DNA of 22,454 bases from CAYWXV01 sp964462535 (GCA_964462535.1 CAYWXV010000043.1:1-22454), one strand, 5' to 3'. Shown: positions 1 through 7,674, numbered from the stretch's first letter. Notes: a model not told the origin generated them from the sequence alone. Program-made: numbers and translations.

Positions 1-152
1 ACGCGTTGGAACCCTGAACATCTTGCTGCCAACTAATTCCGCAACACAGTTGCTCTCAAAGAGGGGATGGGTCATTGCCTCCATGTGACGCCTCTGCCAA
101 CGGCTAACAGCGATCAACCAACTGTTTACCATCACCTGTCAACGTACCGTCG

Positions 153-938
153 ATGCCGACTATTCGCACCAGGTTTCTTCTCCGTATCCCTCTCCTCATC
201 CTCCTATTTGTTATTGCAACCGCTGTGTCGTGGGGACAGATCGATGACAACGATTCTCTGTTGAGCGACACCACAGATATCGGCATCGATACGTCGGCGG
301 TGACCGATCCGAATGGCGTCGACACGCTTGCTATGGACGACTCCAGTTTCATTCCGATCAGCAACAACGATCTCGATCTCGACCTTCCTGCGCCGACCGC
401 GTTCTATTCAGTCCGGAACGGTGGCTTCGTCGGTGGCATGGTCGAGTTCTCCTCGATTAAGCCATCCGACCTGGACTCGCGTCTCTCGGGAGACCTGGTT
501 GTCTTTGGCGGCGAAGGCTACTTCCTTTTGAGCGGGTGGATGATCGGCGGCATCGGGGCTAGCGCGGTTCTGTACGACCTTCCTTCGACCTACGATGAGT
601 TCTCGCTCGGGTATGGCGGCCCAATGTTCGGCTACGAGCAGCAGTTCATGAAGACCCTCTTCTCGGCGCAGATCCGTTCGATGGTCGGTCTTGGTGGAAT
701 CCGAATGATCCGCAAGCGACCCGACATCGTCGATCCGGCAGGGCTCGAGATTCTGGAACGAGTTCGTGAAGAGAGCTTCCTTGCATTCCGTCCCGAGGTC
801 AGTCTTGGTTTTCAGCCGCTCGGATTTCTCGAGTTCCGTCTCTCGGCGTCGTATCTGGCTCCTATCGGCGGATCTCATGTGAGCGACCTGGGATCGCTCA
901 ACTACGGGCTGCATGTCCTTCTCGGAGTCACGTACTAG
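153..938 (+). CDS. Secreted beta-barrel-like protein of unknown function
   Basis: A 261-residue protein. It starts with a clear Sec signal peptide (basic MPTIRTRFLLR, then a hydrophobic stretch) with likely cleavage before Gln29 (VSWG|Q). Residues 29-75 are acidic and Ser/Thr/Asp-rich, probably a flexible linker. From about residue 85 the chain alternates Gly-rich and aromatic beta strands and ends in a Tyr (LLGVTY), as outer-membrane beta-barrel proteins often do. No enzyme motif is visible and I do not recognise the family. The ATG at 153 has no obvious Shine-Dalgarno but places the signal peptide correctly. It is the first of three codirectional envelope genes. The export call is secure; the barrel call is inference from strand pattern and the terminal aromatic. 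Confidence 0.75.
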   Translation: MPTIRTRFLLRIPLLILLFVIATAVSWGQIDDNDSLLSDTTDIGIDTSAVTDPNGVDTLAMDDSSFIPISNNDLDLDLPAPTAFYSVRNGGFVGGMVEFSSIKPSDLDSRLSGDLVVFGGEGYFLLSGWMIGGIGASAVLYDLPSTYDEFSLGYGGPMFGYEQQFMKTLFSAQIRSMVGLGGIRMIRKRPDIVDPAGLEILERVREESFLAFRPEVSLGFQPLGFLEFRLSASYLAPIGGSHVSDLGSLNYGLHVLLGVTY

Positions 939-1000
939 GAGGCAGTGTGAATGGACGGATTGCACGAGTGCATTTCGTTTCCATGGGGCGGCAGCTGGGC

Positions 1001-1061
1001 TCTCCCCCCCAGCCCCACCTGCCCGCCGTGGCGGATCTCTCAACTCTGCGAGAGGGGGAGA
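1001..1061. repeat. Imperfect palindrome with nested hairpin
   Basis: Outer arms TCTCCCCC (1001-1008) and GGGGGAGA (1054-1061) are perfect complements. Inside them CCGCC (1023-1027) and GGCGG (1030-1034) are separated by two bases. There is no T tract on either side, so it is not a canonical intrinsic terminator. It may be an interspersed palindromic repeat unit or an RNA structure in the transcript of the upstream gene. Confidence 0.45.
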
Positions 1062-1192
1062 AGAAGCGACGATTATTTGGCCGGGCGTGGTTTCGGAAGA
1101 TCGTTGTCCGCGCAGCACGCGAACGAAGGGGAATCTGAATGGTGAATAATCCATGGACAACGGGGATAGCAACTTTTGGAGAGAGGAGGCGA

Positions 1193-1242
1193 CGAACCTC
1201 GAACCTCCATCCGTGAACATTTGACCTTTGACCTTGAACATT
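1193..1242. repeat. Degenerate simple repeat (GAACCT / TTTGACC / TTGAAC words)
   Basis: CGAACCT occurs twice in direct tandem near 1193-1206. It is followed by GAACATTTGACCTTTGACC and TTGAACATT (1215-1242). The words overlap and drift as in replication-slippage repeats. A related TTGACCGTTGACC lies at 15774-15786. The array ends only 6 bp before the start codon of the following lipoprotein gene, so it occupies the position of its ribosome-binding site. Confidence 0.6.
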
Positions 1243-1248
1243 CCTCCC

Positions 1249-1938
1249 ATGAAACGCACAGTAATCCTTCTCCCGCTCTTCGCACTGATCGTTGTCGGGT
1301 GCGGGCACACCAATCGTCTCGTCGAGTATCCAGTCAACGGCAAGAAGGCGCTCTATCGCCAGTATGTCGCCCCCGAGGCTCCGAGCTCGTGGGTGATCGT
1401 CGAGAGTCCGACAAAAAACACCGTCGTTGATATCATCGCAGGCCTGGGGTCGGCGATCGCCAGTGACCAGGCGCGACGCAAACTCGATCGTGCCGTTAAC
1501 GGCGATTCGGTGGCGAAGTATCTCGCGCAGGGGATTTACATGGCGACAACCGAATATCTGGCCATCCGACCCGTGGAATCGATCAATGACGATCCGGATC
1601 TGATCATCGAGACCGAGGTGAAAGAGTACAAAGTGGTCTCGGCCTCGACCGGCCTGGGGATCTATACCAGAGGGGAGTCCCGGATTATCGATCGGCGCAC
1701 AGGCGTGATCGTCTGGGAGAATTCCGAGTCGCATCTCTATCCTCTCTCCAACACGCTTCTCGCTCCAATCGGCGGTCGGGCCATTTCATCAGGAGCGAGT
1801 ATCTTCAACGCCGTTCAATTCTTCGCGATGAGCGAGGAGGACATTCGTTCCGTTGTTGGCAACGCATGCATAGCTACCGGCAGGGAGATAGGGGATGTGT
1901 TGCGCGAGGACGTCTCGGAGGCGGCAACGGGGAAATAG
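1249..1938 (+). CDS. Putative lipoprotein, unknown function
   Basis: A 229-residue protein when started at the ATG at 1249. A start seven codons upstream is possible, but the shorter form gives a textbook lipoprotein signal: MKRTVILL, hydrophobic core, lipobox VVGC with the modified Cys at 18. The residue after Cys is Gly, so nothing argues for inner-membrane retention. A helical stretch lies at about 55-90. It is followed by a beta-rich region (IIETEVKEYKVV, then RIIDRRTGVIVWEN), which resembles the 'assembled from ArgThrGly, converted to Trp-Glu' strand pairs of CsgG/LPP20/ABC-auxiliary-type periplasmic lipoproteins. That resemblance is weak and I assign no function. It is 30 bp upstream of the next barrel gene, probably cotranscribed. 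Confidence 0.8.
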   Translation: MKRTVILLPLFALIVVGCGHTNRLVEYPVNGKKALYRQYVAPEAPSSWVIVESPTKNTVVDIIAGLGSAIASDQARRKLDRAVNGDSVAKYLAQGIYMATTEYLAIRPVESINDDPDLIIETEVKEYKVVSASTGLGIYTRGESRIIDRRTGVIVWENSESHLYPLSNTLLAPIGGRAISSGASIFNAVQFFAMSEEDIRSVVGNACIATGREIGDVLREDVSEAATGK

Positions 1939-1956
1939 CCGACAATTCACAGATAT

Positions 1957-1963
1957 GGGAGAG
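1957..1963 (+). promoter_or_regulatory. Ribosome binding site of the small outer-membrane protein gene
   Basis: GGGAGAG lies 5 bases before the ATG at 1969. This is one of only two convincing Shine-Dalgarno sequences in the window (the other precedes the lipoprotein gene at 18064), and it fixes this start. Confidence 0.6.
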
Positions 1964-1968
1964 ATCAT

Positions 1969-2547
1969 ATGCGGCGCATCCTGCTGCTCGCGCTTACGCT
2001 GACCATTCTGACGCCCGCTTTGTCATTGATGGCTCAGGGGACACCCGGAGATTCCACAAACATTCCAACGCGACCCGCCCCAACGCAATTCGATTCGGGA
2101 TCCGTTACCGGAAAGGAGATAGCCCAGAAGCTCTCGTTCTTCCTTGGGCTTAACGTCGGGCTTACCTCAGGCGCGGGAATCGACGTAGGGGCGATGTTTC
2201 CTGTCGGGGTCGAGACACACGTCAACTTCTTTGCGATTTCGATCGGCGGCTACTTTCACTACAACGTTGGCGTCGAAGGGCGCTACGATCTCATCCGCAA
2301 GAAGGACTGGCAGCTCTACGCGCTTCTGGGTATGAGCTACTACAGCTCCGAGCTGCGGGACGACAAGGAGGCGGAAGAGAAACCGGGCAATCGTGTGGCG
2401 AATCCGTTTCGACTTGGGACCGGAATCGGTTACGGCTTCTACGCTGGCGATCAGTTCATCATTTCCCTATCCGGAGCGCTCACCGTCTTCCCGACCACCG
2501 GCGAGGTCCTTCCCATTCCACAGTTGAGTATGGGGTTCGTCTTCTAG
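1969..2547 (+). CDS. Small outer-membrane beta-barrel protein
   Basis: A 192-residue protein with a Sec signal peptide (MRRILLLALTLTIL...) and predicted cleavage before Gln23 (SLMA|Q). The mature part starts with a polar linker (about 23-50). Alternating hydrophobic/polar strands rich in Gly and aromatic residues follow (FFLGLNVGLTSGAG, FFAISIGGYFHYNVG, LYALLGMSYYSS, FGTGIGYGFYAGDQF-like segments), and the chain ends in Phe (SMGFVF). This is the layout of an 8-strand OmpA/OmpW/opacity-type barrel. No enzymatic motif is seen. It has a good ribosome-binding site and sits 30 bp after the lipoprotein gene, so the two may form an envelope operon. The exact role is unknown. Confidence 0.75.
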   Translation: MRRILLLALTLTILTPALSLMAQGTPGDSTNIPTRPAPTQFDSGSVTGKEIAQKLSFFLGLNVGLTSGAGIDVGAMFPVGVETHVNFFAISIGGYFHYNVGVEGRYDLIRKKDWQLYALLGMSYYSSELRDDKEAEEKPGNRVANPFRLGTGIGYGFYAGDQFIISLSGALTVFPTTGEVLPIPQLSMGFVF

Positions 2548-2550
2548 GCG

Positions 2551-2589
2551 TCTGGGCTGGTGGGCGGCTAGGCTCGTGGGCGGCTAGGC
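2551..2589. repeat. G-rich direct repeat (GTGGGCGGCTAGGC x2)
   Basis: GTGGGCGGCTAGGC occurs at 2560-2573 and again at 2576-2589 (period 16), preceded by a partial unit TGGGCTGG at 2552-2559. It begins just after the stop codon at 2547. It shares the words GGCTGGG/GGGC with the G-rich stretch inside the cytochrome b gene (19757-19854). Confidence 0.7.
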
Positions 2590-2629
2590 GGACGAAGGAA
2601 ACAACGTGAGTCTCGACAGGTGGAAATCT

Positions 2630-2673
2630 CCTCAGCGTACCTCTGGGTCCTCTGCGTTGAACAAACGCTGAGG
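2630..2673. repeat. Inverted repeat within CTCTGCG-type interspersed repeat
   Basis: CCTCAGCGT (2630-2638) and ACGCTGAGG (2665-2673) are perfect 9-bp inverted copies separated by 26 bases. Between them is a series of similar words (CCTCTGGGT, CCTCTGCGT). It lies between convergent genes (outer-membrane protein and mtgA), so it could fold in both transcripts, but there is no T tract. From memory it resembles a CTCTGCGT-word repeat seen between genes in many unrelated bacterial genomes. Confidence 0.5.
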
Positions 2674-2706
2674 CTCAGCATCCCACTGCGAATGCCTGTT
2701 CAATCG

Positions 2707-3408
2707 CTAGTCCGCCTTCGCCTTCTTATGAACCAAGTCTCCCAGCCCCACACCGCGGGCGCGGGCCATGATGGCGCTGGTCCGGCTTGGCTTGCTGGTC
2801 GGACCGAACACACGCGGATTGGGTAGCATAGATGCAAGCTGCGCGGCCTGACGCGGCGAGAGGTCCGAGGCCGATATCCCGAAGTACTTCTGCGCCGCCG
2901 CTTCCACACCATAAATACCGTCACCCCACTCGATCACATTGATGTAGACCTCCAGGATCCTTCTCTTCCCCCAGAAGAACTCCATCAGATAGGTGAATCC
3001 CACCTCGAGTCCCTTTCGGATGTAATTCCTTCCCTGCCAGAGAAAGACGTTGCGTGCGCACTGCATGGTGATGGTACTGGCGCCATAGAGCTTCGACCCG
3101 CCCCGCTTCGCAATCCTCTCATTCCGCTTCTGCGCCTGATCAACCGCCTTCCAGTCAATACCGTTGTGCGAAAGGAACCGTCCGTCCTCGGCGGCAATCA
3201 CAGCTCGCAATAGATTCGGGCTGACGTCATCGATCGAGATCCAGCTCTTGTTGATGCCGATAAGCTTTCCGTCACCCAGCCTCTCCGTCGGACGGATGAG
3301 CATCAACGGCGTGATCGGGGGGTCGACGACGCGGTAGACGATGACCAGCGCTACCGCAGCCATCGCCATGAAGGCTATCGCTTTGAATATGAGCTTGATG
3401 ATTCGCAA
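2707..3408 (-). CDS. mtgA: Monofunctional biosynthetic peptidoglycan transglycosylase
   Basis: A 233-residue GT51 glycosyltransferase that polymerises lipid II into glycan strands at the periplasmic face of the inner membrane. A single N-terminal transmembrane anchor (about residues 5-26) is followed by the family motifs in order: EDGRFLSHNGID with catalytic Glu74 (71-85), GASTITMQ (109-116), RKGLE with the second conserved Glu135, KRRILEVYINVIEWGDGIYGVE (148-169) and LSPRQAAQLASMLPNPR (183-199). The length is normal for MtgA and there is no transpeptidase domain. The start is TTG (3408-3406). The next ATG is codon 14, inside the membrane anchor, so TTG is preferred, with moderate certainty. 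It is the last gene of the minus-strand cluster, 78 bp after the amidohydrolase gene. Confidence 0.93.
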   Translation of the reverse strand: MRIIKLIFKAIAFMAMAAVALVIVYRVVDPPITPLMLIRPTERLGDGKLIGINKSWISIDDVSPNLLRAVIAAEDGRFLSHNGIDWKAVDQAQKRNERIAKRGGSKLYGASTITMQCARNVFLWQGRNYIRKGLEVGFTYLMEFFWGKRRILEVYINVIEWGDGIYGVEAAAQKYFGISASDLSPRQAAQLASMLPNPRVFGPTSKPSRTSAIMARARGVGLGDLVHKKAKAD

Positions 3409-3457
3409 GGCGTGATGCGGGACCAGTGATTCAGTACACGGGTTGTCGGAACCAGGA

Positions 3458-3465
3458 CGAAAGTA
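3458..3465 (-). promoter_or_regulatory. Weak candidate -7 element before mtgA
   Basis: On the minus strand TACTTTCG matches five of the six fixed bases of the Bacteroidetes -7 element TAnnTTTG, about 50 bases before the mtgA start. A match this loose is expected by chance roughly every few hundred bases, so it carries little weight. Confidence 0.22.
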
Positions 3466-3486
3466 GGAAAGAGGGGGAAATGGCGT

Positions 3487-4440
3487 TCAGTCTGCCATCA
3501 ATCGCTCCACCGTTGCCACGACGCTACCCGACAGACCATCCAGATCGTACCCCCCTTCGAGTGTAACGATAAGTCGATCATCGCAGAGGTCGTGTGCAAG
3601 CTGACGAACACGATCGGTCAGCAGGGCGAAGCCTGCCTCCGTCATCGACATCGAGGCAAGTGGATCGCGATGATGCGCATCGTATCCGGCCGACACGAGA
3701 ATCGCATCGGGTTGGAATGAGGTGACCGCCCGCTCTACTTCCTCGAATGCGCGTGCGTAGTTGTCGTCGTCCGACCCGGATGGGAGTGGGATGTTCAGCG
3801 TCGTCCCGATGCCCTCACCTCGTCCCTCCTCGCTCCGCATACCGGTCCCTGGGTAGAGTGGATGCTGGTGCAGGCTGGCGTAGAAGACGCTCGGGTCTTC
3901 GTCGAAGATGTGCTGCGTCCCGTTGCCATGATGGACATCCCAGTCGATGATCGCGATCCTCGGCAGACCGTGACGTTCCTGCATGTCGCGCGCGGCGACG
4001 GCAACATTGTTGAAGAGGCAGAACCCCATGGACCGATCGCGCTCGGCATGATGACCGGGGGGTCGCACGATAGCGAAGGCGTTCTCCACGTCACCCCGCA
4101 TCACTGCGTCGCAGCAGGCGAGGAGTCCGCCGGCGGCACGGAGGGCCGCCTGGTAGGATTGATGGGATACGGTGGTGTCTGCGTCAAGTCGAACGGGCCC
4201 CCGCGCTGATGCGATCCGCACCCGGTCGATCATCTCCCGTGTGTGGACACGCATCAACTCCTCCACCTTGGCCGGACGCGATGCTATCTGCGTCGTCTGG
4301 TCAATCAAACCAGCGCGGTGAAGACGCTCCACGATTGAACGAAGCCGGTCCGGGCGCTCTGGATGCCCCGGACCGGTGTCGTGTTGCAGGTAGATGTCGT
4401 CTAGAAGAATGCCGGTCTGCTTCCGGCTGTTCTCAGTCAC
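3487..4440 (-). CDS. Histone-deacetylase-family Zn amidohydrolase
   Basis: A 317-residue arginase/HDAC-fold deacetylase (AcuC/acetylpolyamine amidohydrolase group). Visible motifs: GHPERPDRL (25-33); RPPGHHAE with the catalytic His pair 130-131; GFCLFNNVAVAA (139-150); DWDVHHGNGTQ with Zn ligands Asp168 and His170 (166-176); Asp254 in SAGYDAHHRDPL as the third ligand; and EGGYDL with the transition-state Tyr298. All catalytic residues are present, so it should be active. The reaction is removal of an acetyl or acyl group from an amine. The substrate (acetylpolyamine, acetyl-lysine protein or other) cannot be read from sequence. The start is GTG at 4440, 11 bp after the stop of the upstream T9SS gene, suggesting cotranscription. 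The polyamine genes elsewhere in the window make a polyamine substrate worth considering. Confidence 0.92.
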   Translation of the reverse strand: MTENSRKQTGILLDDIYLQHDTGPGHPERPDRLRSIVERLHRAGLIDQTTQIASRPAKVEELMRVHTREMIDRVRIASARGPVRLDADTTVSHQSYQAALRAAGGLLACCDAVMRGDVENAFAIVRPPGHHAERDRSMGFCLFNNVAVAARDMQERHGLPRIAIIDWDVHHGNGTQHIFDEDPSVFYASLHQHPLYPGTGMRSEEGRGEGIGTTLNIPLPSGSDDDNYARAFEEVERAVTSFQPDAILVSAGYDAHHRDPLASMSMTEAGFALLTDRVRQLAHDLCDDRLIVTLEGGYDLDGLSGSVVATVERLMAD

Positions 4441-4451
4441 GGATGATGCGA

Positions 4452-7433
4452 TTATCGAGTGACGACGATTCGTCGGGTGACACTTCGTCCATCAAGAGTC
4501 ACGCGGCACATGTAGTTCCCGGCCGGGAGGTCACGGACGTCGATGAAGAGATGACCCGTACCGGCAATGCCGGGATGCCGATCGATCGTCCGAAGTGTTC
4601 GCCCCATCATATCCAGAATGTCGGCAGCGACAGTGATACCGTCGCGCGGCATCGTCACATCGATGATCGCCTCGTCCGCGGCAGGATTCGGATAGGCCTG
4701 GCCAACGGCAAGCTCCATTTGATCGTTTCCGACGGACGTGGTAGACGTGTCCTCCGGCTTCACCATCGTCTGAATGCCGAACCACGGGGTCTTCTCGGTC
4801 GACAGGTTCAATACCACACGCCACGCACCGTTCGTACCGCGCGTTGCAGGAATGGAACGCGCCATCGGCAGACCGACGGTGTCGAGTGGATAGACAACCA
4901 CGGAGTCGGCGGTGGTCGTGAACTGCGCGGCGATCGAAACTCCCTCCATCTGTGTGGGTGCGTCGCCCCATTTCTTCCCAATACTCGAATCGCCGTACTG
5001 CCAGACGGCGCCGGTATTCAGCGCGCGGGTGGATACAGTAAGGAGTGCTCGTTTAGTACTGTCGAGCGGTGCATCGTCGAGTGGCGTCAGCATGTACGTC
5101 ACATGCCGCGCGCCCGATATCCAATTGACCGAGAGGTTGTCGGTCCGCACGGATGACACCTGTGAGATATCACCGCTCGCCGCCTGGAACTTCGGCGTGT
5201 TGACCTGCATCACACCCTTGGTGATGTCGAGCTTGATCTCGCGTGTGTCGCTCTCGATGTTGTCATCGGTCGGGATCGAGACGTAGTAGTCGTCCGCCTT
5301 GTAGTGACGCGATGCTGCGAACGAATCGACGCGGATCGACTGCGTCAACGCCACCACCGAATTGAGTGTCCCATCTATACTCCAGATGTTCCTTCCACCA
5401 TAGAGAGGGAGGGCGCGAATGTCGGCGCTGTCGTACCAGAGCTTCAGCGTCCGTTCGGCCGGACTGATCCATCCGTTCCGGACCATCGCGGAGACCTGTG
5501 GCATCAGCGACATCACGCCGGGATCGGACATCATACCGTAGTAATCCGATGTCAGAATCTGACGACGATCGACGAGCTCTGCGTAGTTCCGGTCGTTGTA
5601 ATGATAGTAGTAGAGCCCGCTCCAGCTATGGAGCATCGCATAGGCAGGGAGGAAGAGCATCATCTCGTTCCGATGAGCATTCGGAACGATGTGATAGTAC
5701 ATCTCTGCGATGAAGGGTTTCCCGCTGATCGCGCTTCGGGCAAACTCGGGGATCTTCTGATCGCGATACGTCAACACGGAGTAGTTCCGCATCACCCATG
5801 TGGAATCCGAATAGGGTATGCTGCTGGATGGGGCCGAGACGTAATCCCATGCCGCTGTCTCAGAGGTGAAGTCAAAGCTCTGTTGTGTGACCAGGTCGTT
5901 CAGATACGTCGTGTTGTTCACGCCGGCGATCGGTGCCTTTACACCGACCGATTTCAAGTGGCCGCGCATCGTCGAGTAGTAAACGCGCGCGATCGAGTCG
6001 TAGAAATCGACCTGATCGTACATACGGTTGAGTGACGTCTGCGGCATCTCGTTCCAGAGCTTCCGGCCGACGTTGTATGCCTCGAGTGATTCCTCCGCAT
6101 CGAGTCCCTCACGCTGAGTCTCCTGCAGTGAGAATCCGTCGAGGAAGACGTCACCCATCTGCGCACCCATGTAGAGTCGCAGATAGGTGGCTGCAGTGTC
6201 GCCACCGGTCGCGCGGAATATCACCTCGAAGTTCTGCCACGTCTTTGTAAGGCTGGGTCTGAAGTCGAAGCCGAGATTATCGTATGGGGGGGCCGCACGA
6301 TAGAGAAAGACCCGTATCTGTCGACCCGCGGCCGAATCGGTCTTCGCCTTGAACCGGAATCGGTAGATCCGATCCTTTCGCAGCGGGATCCCCCGTTGCT
6401 CCAGGTAGATGCGGCTCTCGGTGCCGTTCACGCGACGGATCACCACGCGGTAGGAATTCGCCCCCTCACCCGGCGCCACTTCAGCACCCTGCACCACGAC
6501 GCCGTTACCCTGCGCCCCTTCGCCGATGGTCAACGTCCAGTCGTCATCGTACGACTCGAAGCCGGGGTTCTTCATCACGTTCGGTCCCACGATCGGCGAT
6601 CCTTCACGATAGGCGTCACGCAATGCCGCCGTTGTGCCATAGCGCTTGCGGAGGAAGTTCGTATAGAGACTGTCGAACAGACGGGAATGCCCCCAACTCA
6701 TGTAGCTCCGCGACACGTTCAGTCGATTGATCTGCCAGACGTAGAAGAGGGAATTCTGATCAGTGACGGTATAGAGGGCGATGACCGGATCGTCGGCGTA
6801 GCGCTTTCCCGTGTACGGGTTCTGGTGGCTCAGCAGCGCGGTGAAGTAGCGCTTCTGCAGAGCGATGTAGGCGGGGTGGAAGTAGGCTATGTACTGCCCG
6901 TTTACATACGTCGAATCCCATCCCCACACGCCGTCATCGCGACGCGGTCCTCCACGCGACTTCAGCACGAAGTGGGCATGAATCCCATTTATCTTCAACT
7001 GATAGAGGAACCAGTCGAGCCGGTCCATCTGCGAGGCCGAGAGCGTGTCCCCCTTATTGCCGGGGGCAAGCGTCGAGGCTGTGTTCGAATTGTGATAGTC
7101 GAAGTAGTCGAACCGCACAAGGTTGACCCCCATTTTCCGCAGACGACGAGCCGTCGCGATGGCGCCCAGGCTGTCGGGAAAACAGGCGGAGGCAATGATG
7201 CTCACACCGACGAAACGGGCCGGAGTGCCGTTCGCCCACGTGAAGCCGCCGGCCGACGTTGAGCGAAGCCATCCCATCGAGTCGATGTTCGAAACAGGGA
7301 GTGATGGTATCCAGGGGGATTGAATCGAGTCCCACGTGGGAAGGACCAGATCAAATGGGGATACAAGTGGTTGTGCGCGGAGAATGACGGTTCCGCAGAG
7401 CACAAGGAGAAGTGAGGCAGCTAGACGCTTCAT
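4452..7433 (-). CDS. T9SS-secreted glycosidase-like protein with CBM-like domain
   Basis: A 993-residue secreted protein. The signal peptide is cleaved before Gln21 (ILRA|Q). Residues about 56-280 look like the first half of a clan GH-A TIM barrel (GGFTWANGTPARFVGVSI; RRLRKMGVNLVRFDYFDYHN). Residues about 284-440 form a jelly-roll insert of the CBM4/9 type (NPGFESYDDDW ... GDVFLDGFSLQ). The barrel resumes at about 441-650 with KPFIAE, where Glu577 fits the nucleophile. A beta-sandwich region follows. Residues 908-993 are a Por/T9SS type A C-terminal sorting domain (AYPNPAADEAIIDV ... DLPAGNYMCRV). At the usual Asn-Glu acid/base site the sequence is Asp225-Gln226 (YTVTDQNSLF), so catalysis is doubtful. 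It is likely displayed on the cell surface or released. The substrate is unknown. Confidence 0.8.
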   Translation of the reverse strand: MKRLAASLLLVLCGTVILRAQPLVSPFDLVLPTWDSIQSPWIPSLPVSNIDSMGWLRSTSAGGFTWANGTPARFVGVSIIASACFPDSLGAIATARRLRKMGVNLVRFDYFDYHNSNTASTLAPGNKGDTLSASQMDRLDWFLYQLKINGIHAHFVLKSRGGPRRDDGVWGWDSTYVNGQYIAYFHPAYIALQKRYFTALLSHQNPYTGKRYADDPVIALYTVTDQNSLFYVWQINRLNVSRSYMSWGHSRLFDSLYTNFLRKRYGTTAALRDAYREGSPIVGPNVMKNPGFESYDDDWTLTIGEGAQGNGVVVQGAEVAPGEGANSYRVVIRRVNGTESRIYLEQRGIPLRKDRIYRFRFKAKTDSAAGRQIRVFLYRAAPPYDNLGFDFRPSLTKTWQNFEVIFRATGGDTAATYLRLYMGAQMGDVFLDGFSLQETQREGLDAEESLEAYNVGRKLWNEMPQTSLNRMYDQVDFYDSIARVYYSTMRGHLKSVGVKAPIAGVNNTTYLNDLVTQQSFDFTSETAAWDYVSAPSSSIPYSDSTWVMRNYSVLTYRDQKIPEFARSAISGKPFIAEMYYHIVPNAHRNEMMLFLPAYAMLHSWSGLYYYHYNDRNYAELVDRRQILTSDYYGMMSDPGVMSLMPQVSAMVRNGWISPAERTLKLWYDSADIRALPLYGGRNIWSIDGTLNSVVALTQSIRVDSFAASRHYKADDYYVSIPTDDNIESDTREIKLDITKGVMQVNTPKFQAASGDISQVSSVRTDNLSVNWISGARHVTYMLTPLDDAPLDSTKRALLTVSTRALNTGAVWQYGDSSIGKKWGDAPTQMEGVSIAAQFTTTADSVVVYPLDTVGLPMARSIPATRGTNGAWRVVLNLSTEKTPWFGIQTMVKPEDTSTTSVGNDQMELAVGQAYPNPAADEAIIDVTMPRDGITVAADILDMMGRTLRTIDRHPGIAGTGHLFIDVRDLPAGNYMCRVTLDGRSVTRRIVVTR

Positions 7434-7595
7434 GGAACGTGTGCATGTTCGCGCGGAACGCCATCAGCGGGTGATGACCGTATCCGAACGATCTCTAATT
7501 GGGTTTCGAGTTTGTGAGCGCGAGTTGAGCGACAAAGGAGGGAGTGCAGAGCGGACGTGTCGCGCAGTCCGGTTGGGGTGTCGGGAGAACCGGGT

Positions 7596-7603
7596 TGGAA
7601 AGA
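7596..7603 (-). promoter_or_regulatory. Candidate promoter -7 element for the T9SS protein gene
   Basis: Minus-strand TATCTTTC matches TAnnTTTG at five of six fixed positions, and TCTG (compare the -33 TTTG) lies 16 bases upstream of it. It is about 160 bases before the ATG and just beyond the hairpins that follow the lipoprotein gene. A match of this quality occurs by chance often enough that confidence stays low. Confidence 0.3.
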
Positions 7604-7628
7604 TACGGATGATGGTGTTAGCAGAGGT

Positions 7629-7674
7629 AGGGAGGCCAGCCTCCCTCGGGGTGCCGACAACGCATCCCCCGAGG
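7629..7674. repeat. Two adjacent inverted repeats, possible 3' end structure of lipoprotein mRNA
   Basis: AGGGAGGC (7629-7636) and GCCTCCCT (7639-7646) form an 18-bp near-perfect palindrome. Overlapping it, CCTCGGGG (7644-7651) and CCCCGAGG (7667-7674) form a second perfect 8-bp inverted repeat with a 15-base loop. They lie 43 bp past the stop of the minus-strand lipoprotein gene. No U run follows on either strand, so this is a structural candidate rather than a standard intrinsic terminator. Confidence 0.45.

Larger units (their letters stand above)
939..1248. other. 310-bp intergenic region with imperfect palindromes and simple repeats
   Basis: No credible gene lies here; short open frames in it have no start-site support. 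It holds an imperfect palindrome: TCTCCCCC at 1001-1008 pairs with GGGGGAGA at 1054-1061, with a nested CCGCC/GGCGG hairpin at 1023-1034. The 3' part (1193-1242) is made of degenerate repeated words (CGAACCT twice, TTTGACC twice, TTGAAC/GAACATT). Both types resemble the simple intergenic repeats seen elsewhere in this window. Confidence 0.6.

Noticed and set aside
1..152. Gene or promoter at the left edge
   Set aside because: No frame with coding character and no TAnnTTTG or -10/-35 pair; the short open frame from 67 has no domain and overlaps the first gene.
408..1343. Long minus-strand open frame (311 codons) opposite the first two genes
   Set aside because: It is antisense to two genes with clear export signals, is Arg/Ser/Pro-rich in the way of high-GC shadow frames, and has no motif.
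4209..5156. 315-codon plus-strand open frame opposite the amidohydrolase and T9SS genes
   Set aside because: Shadow of two well-supported genes; composition is Arg/His/Gly-rich with no recognisable domain.
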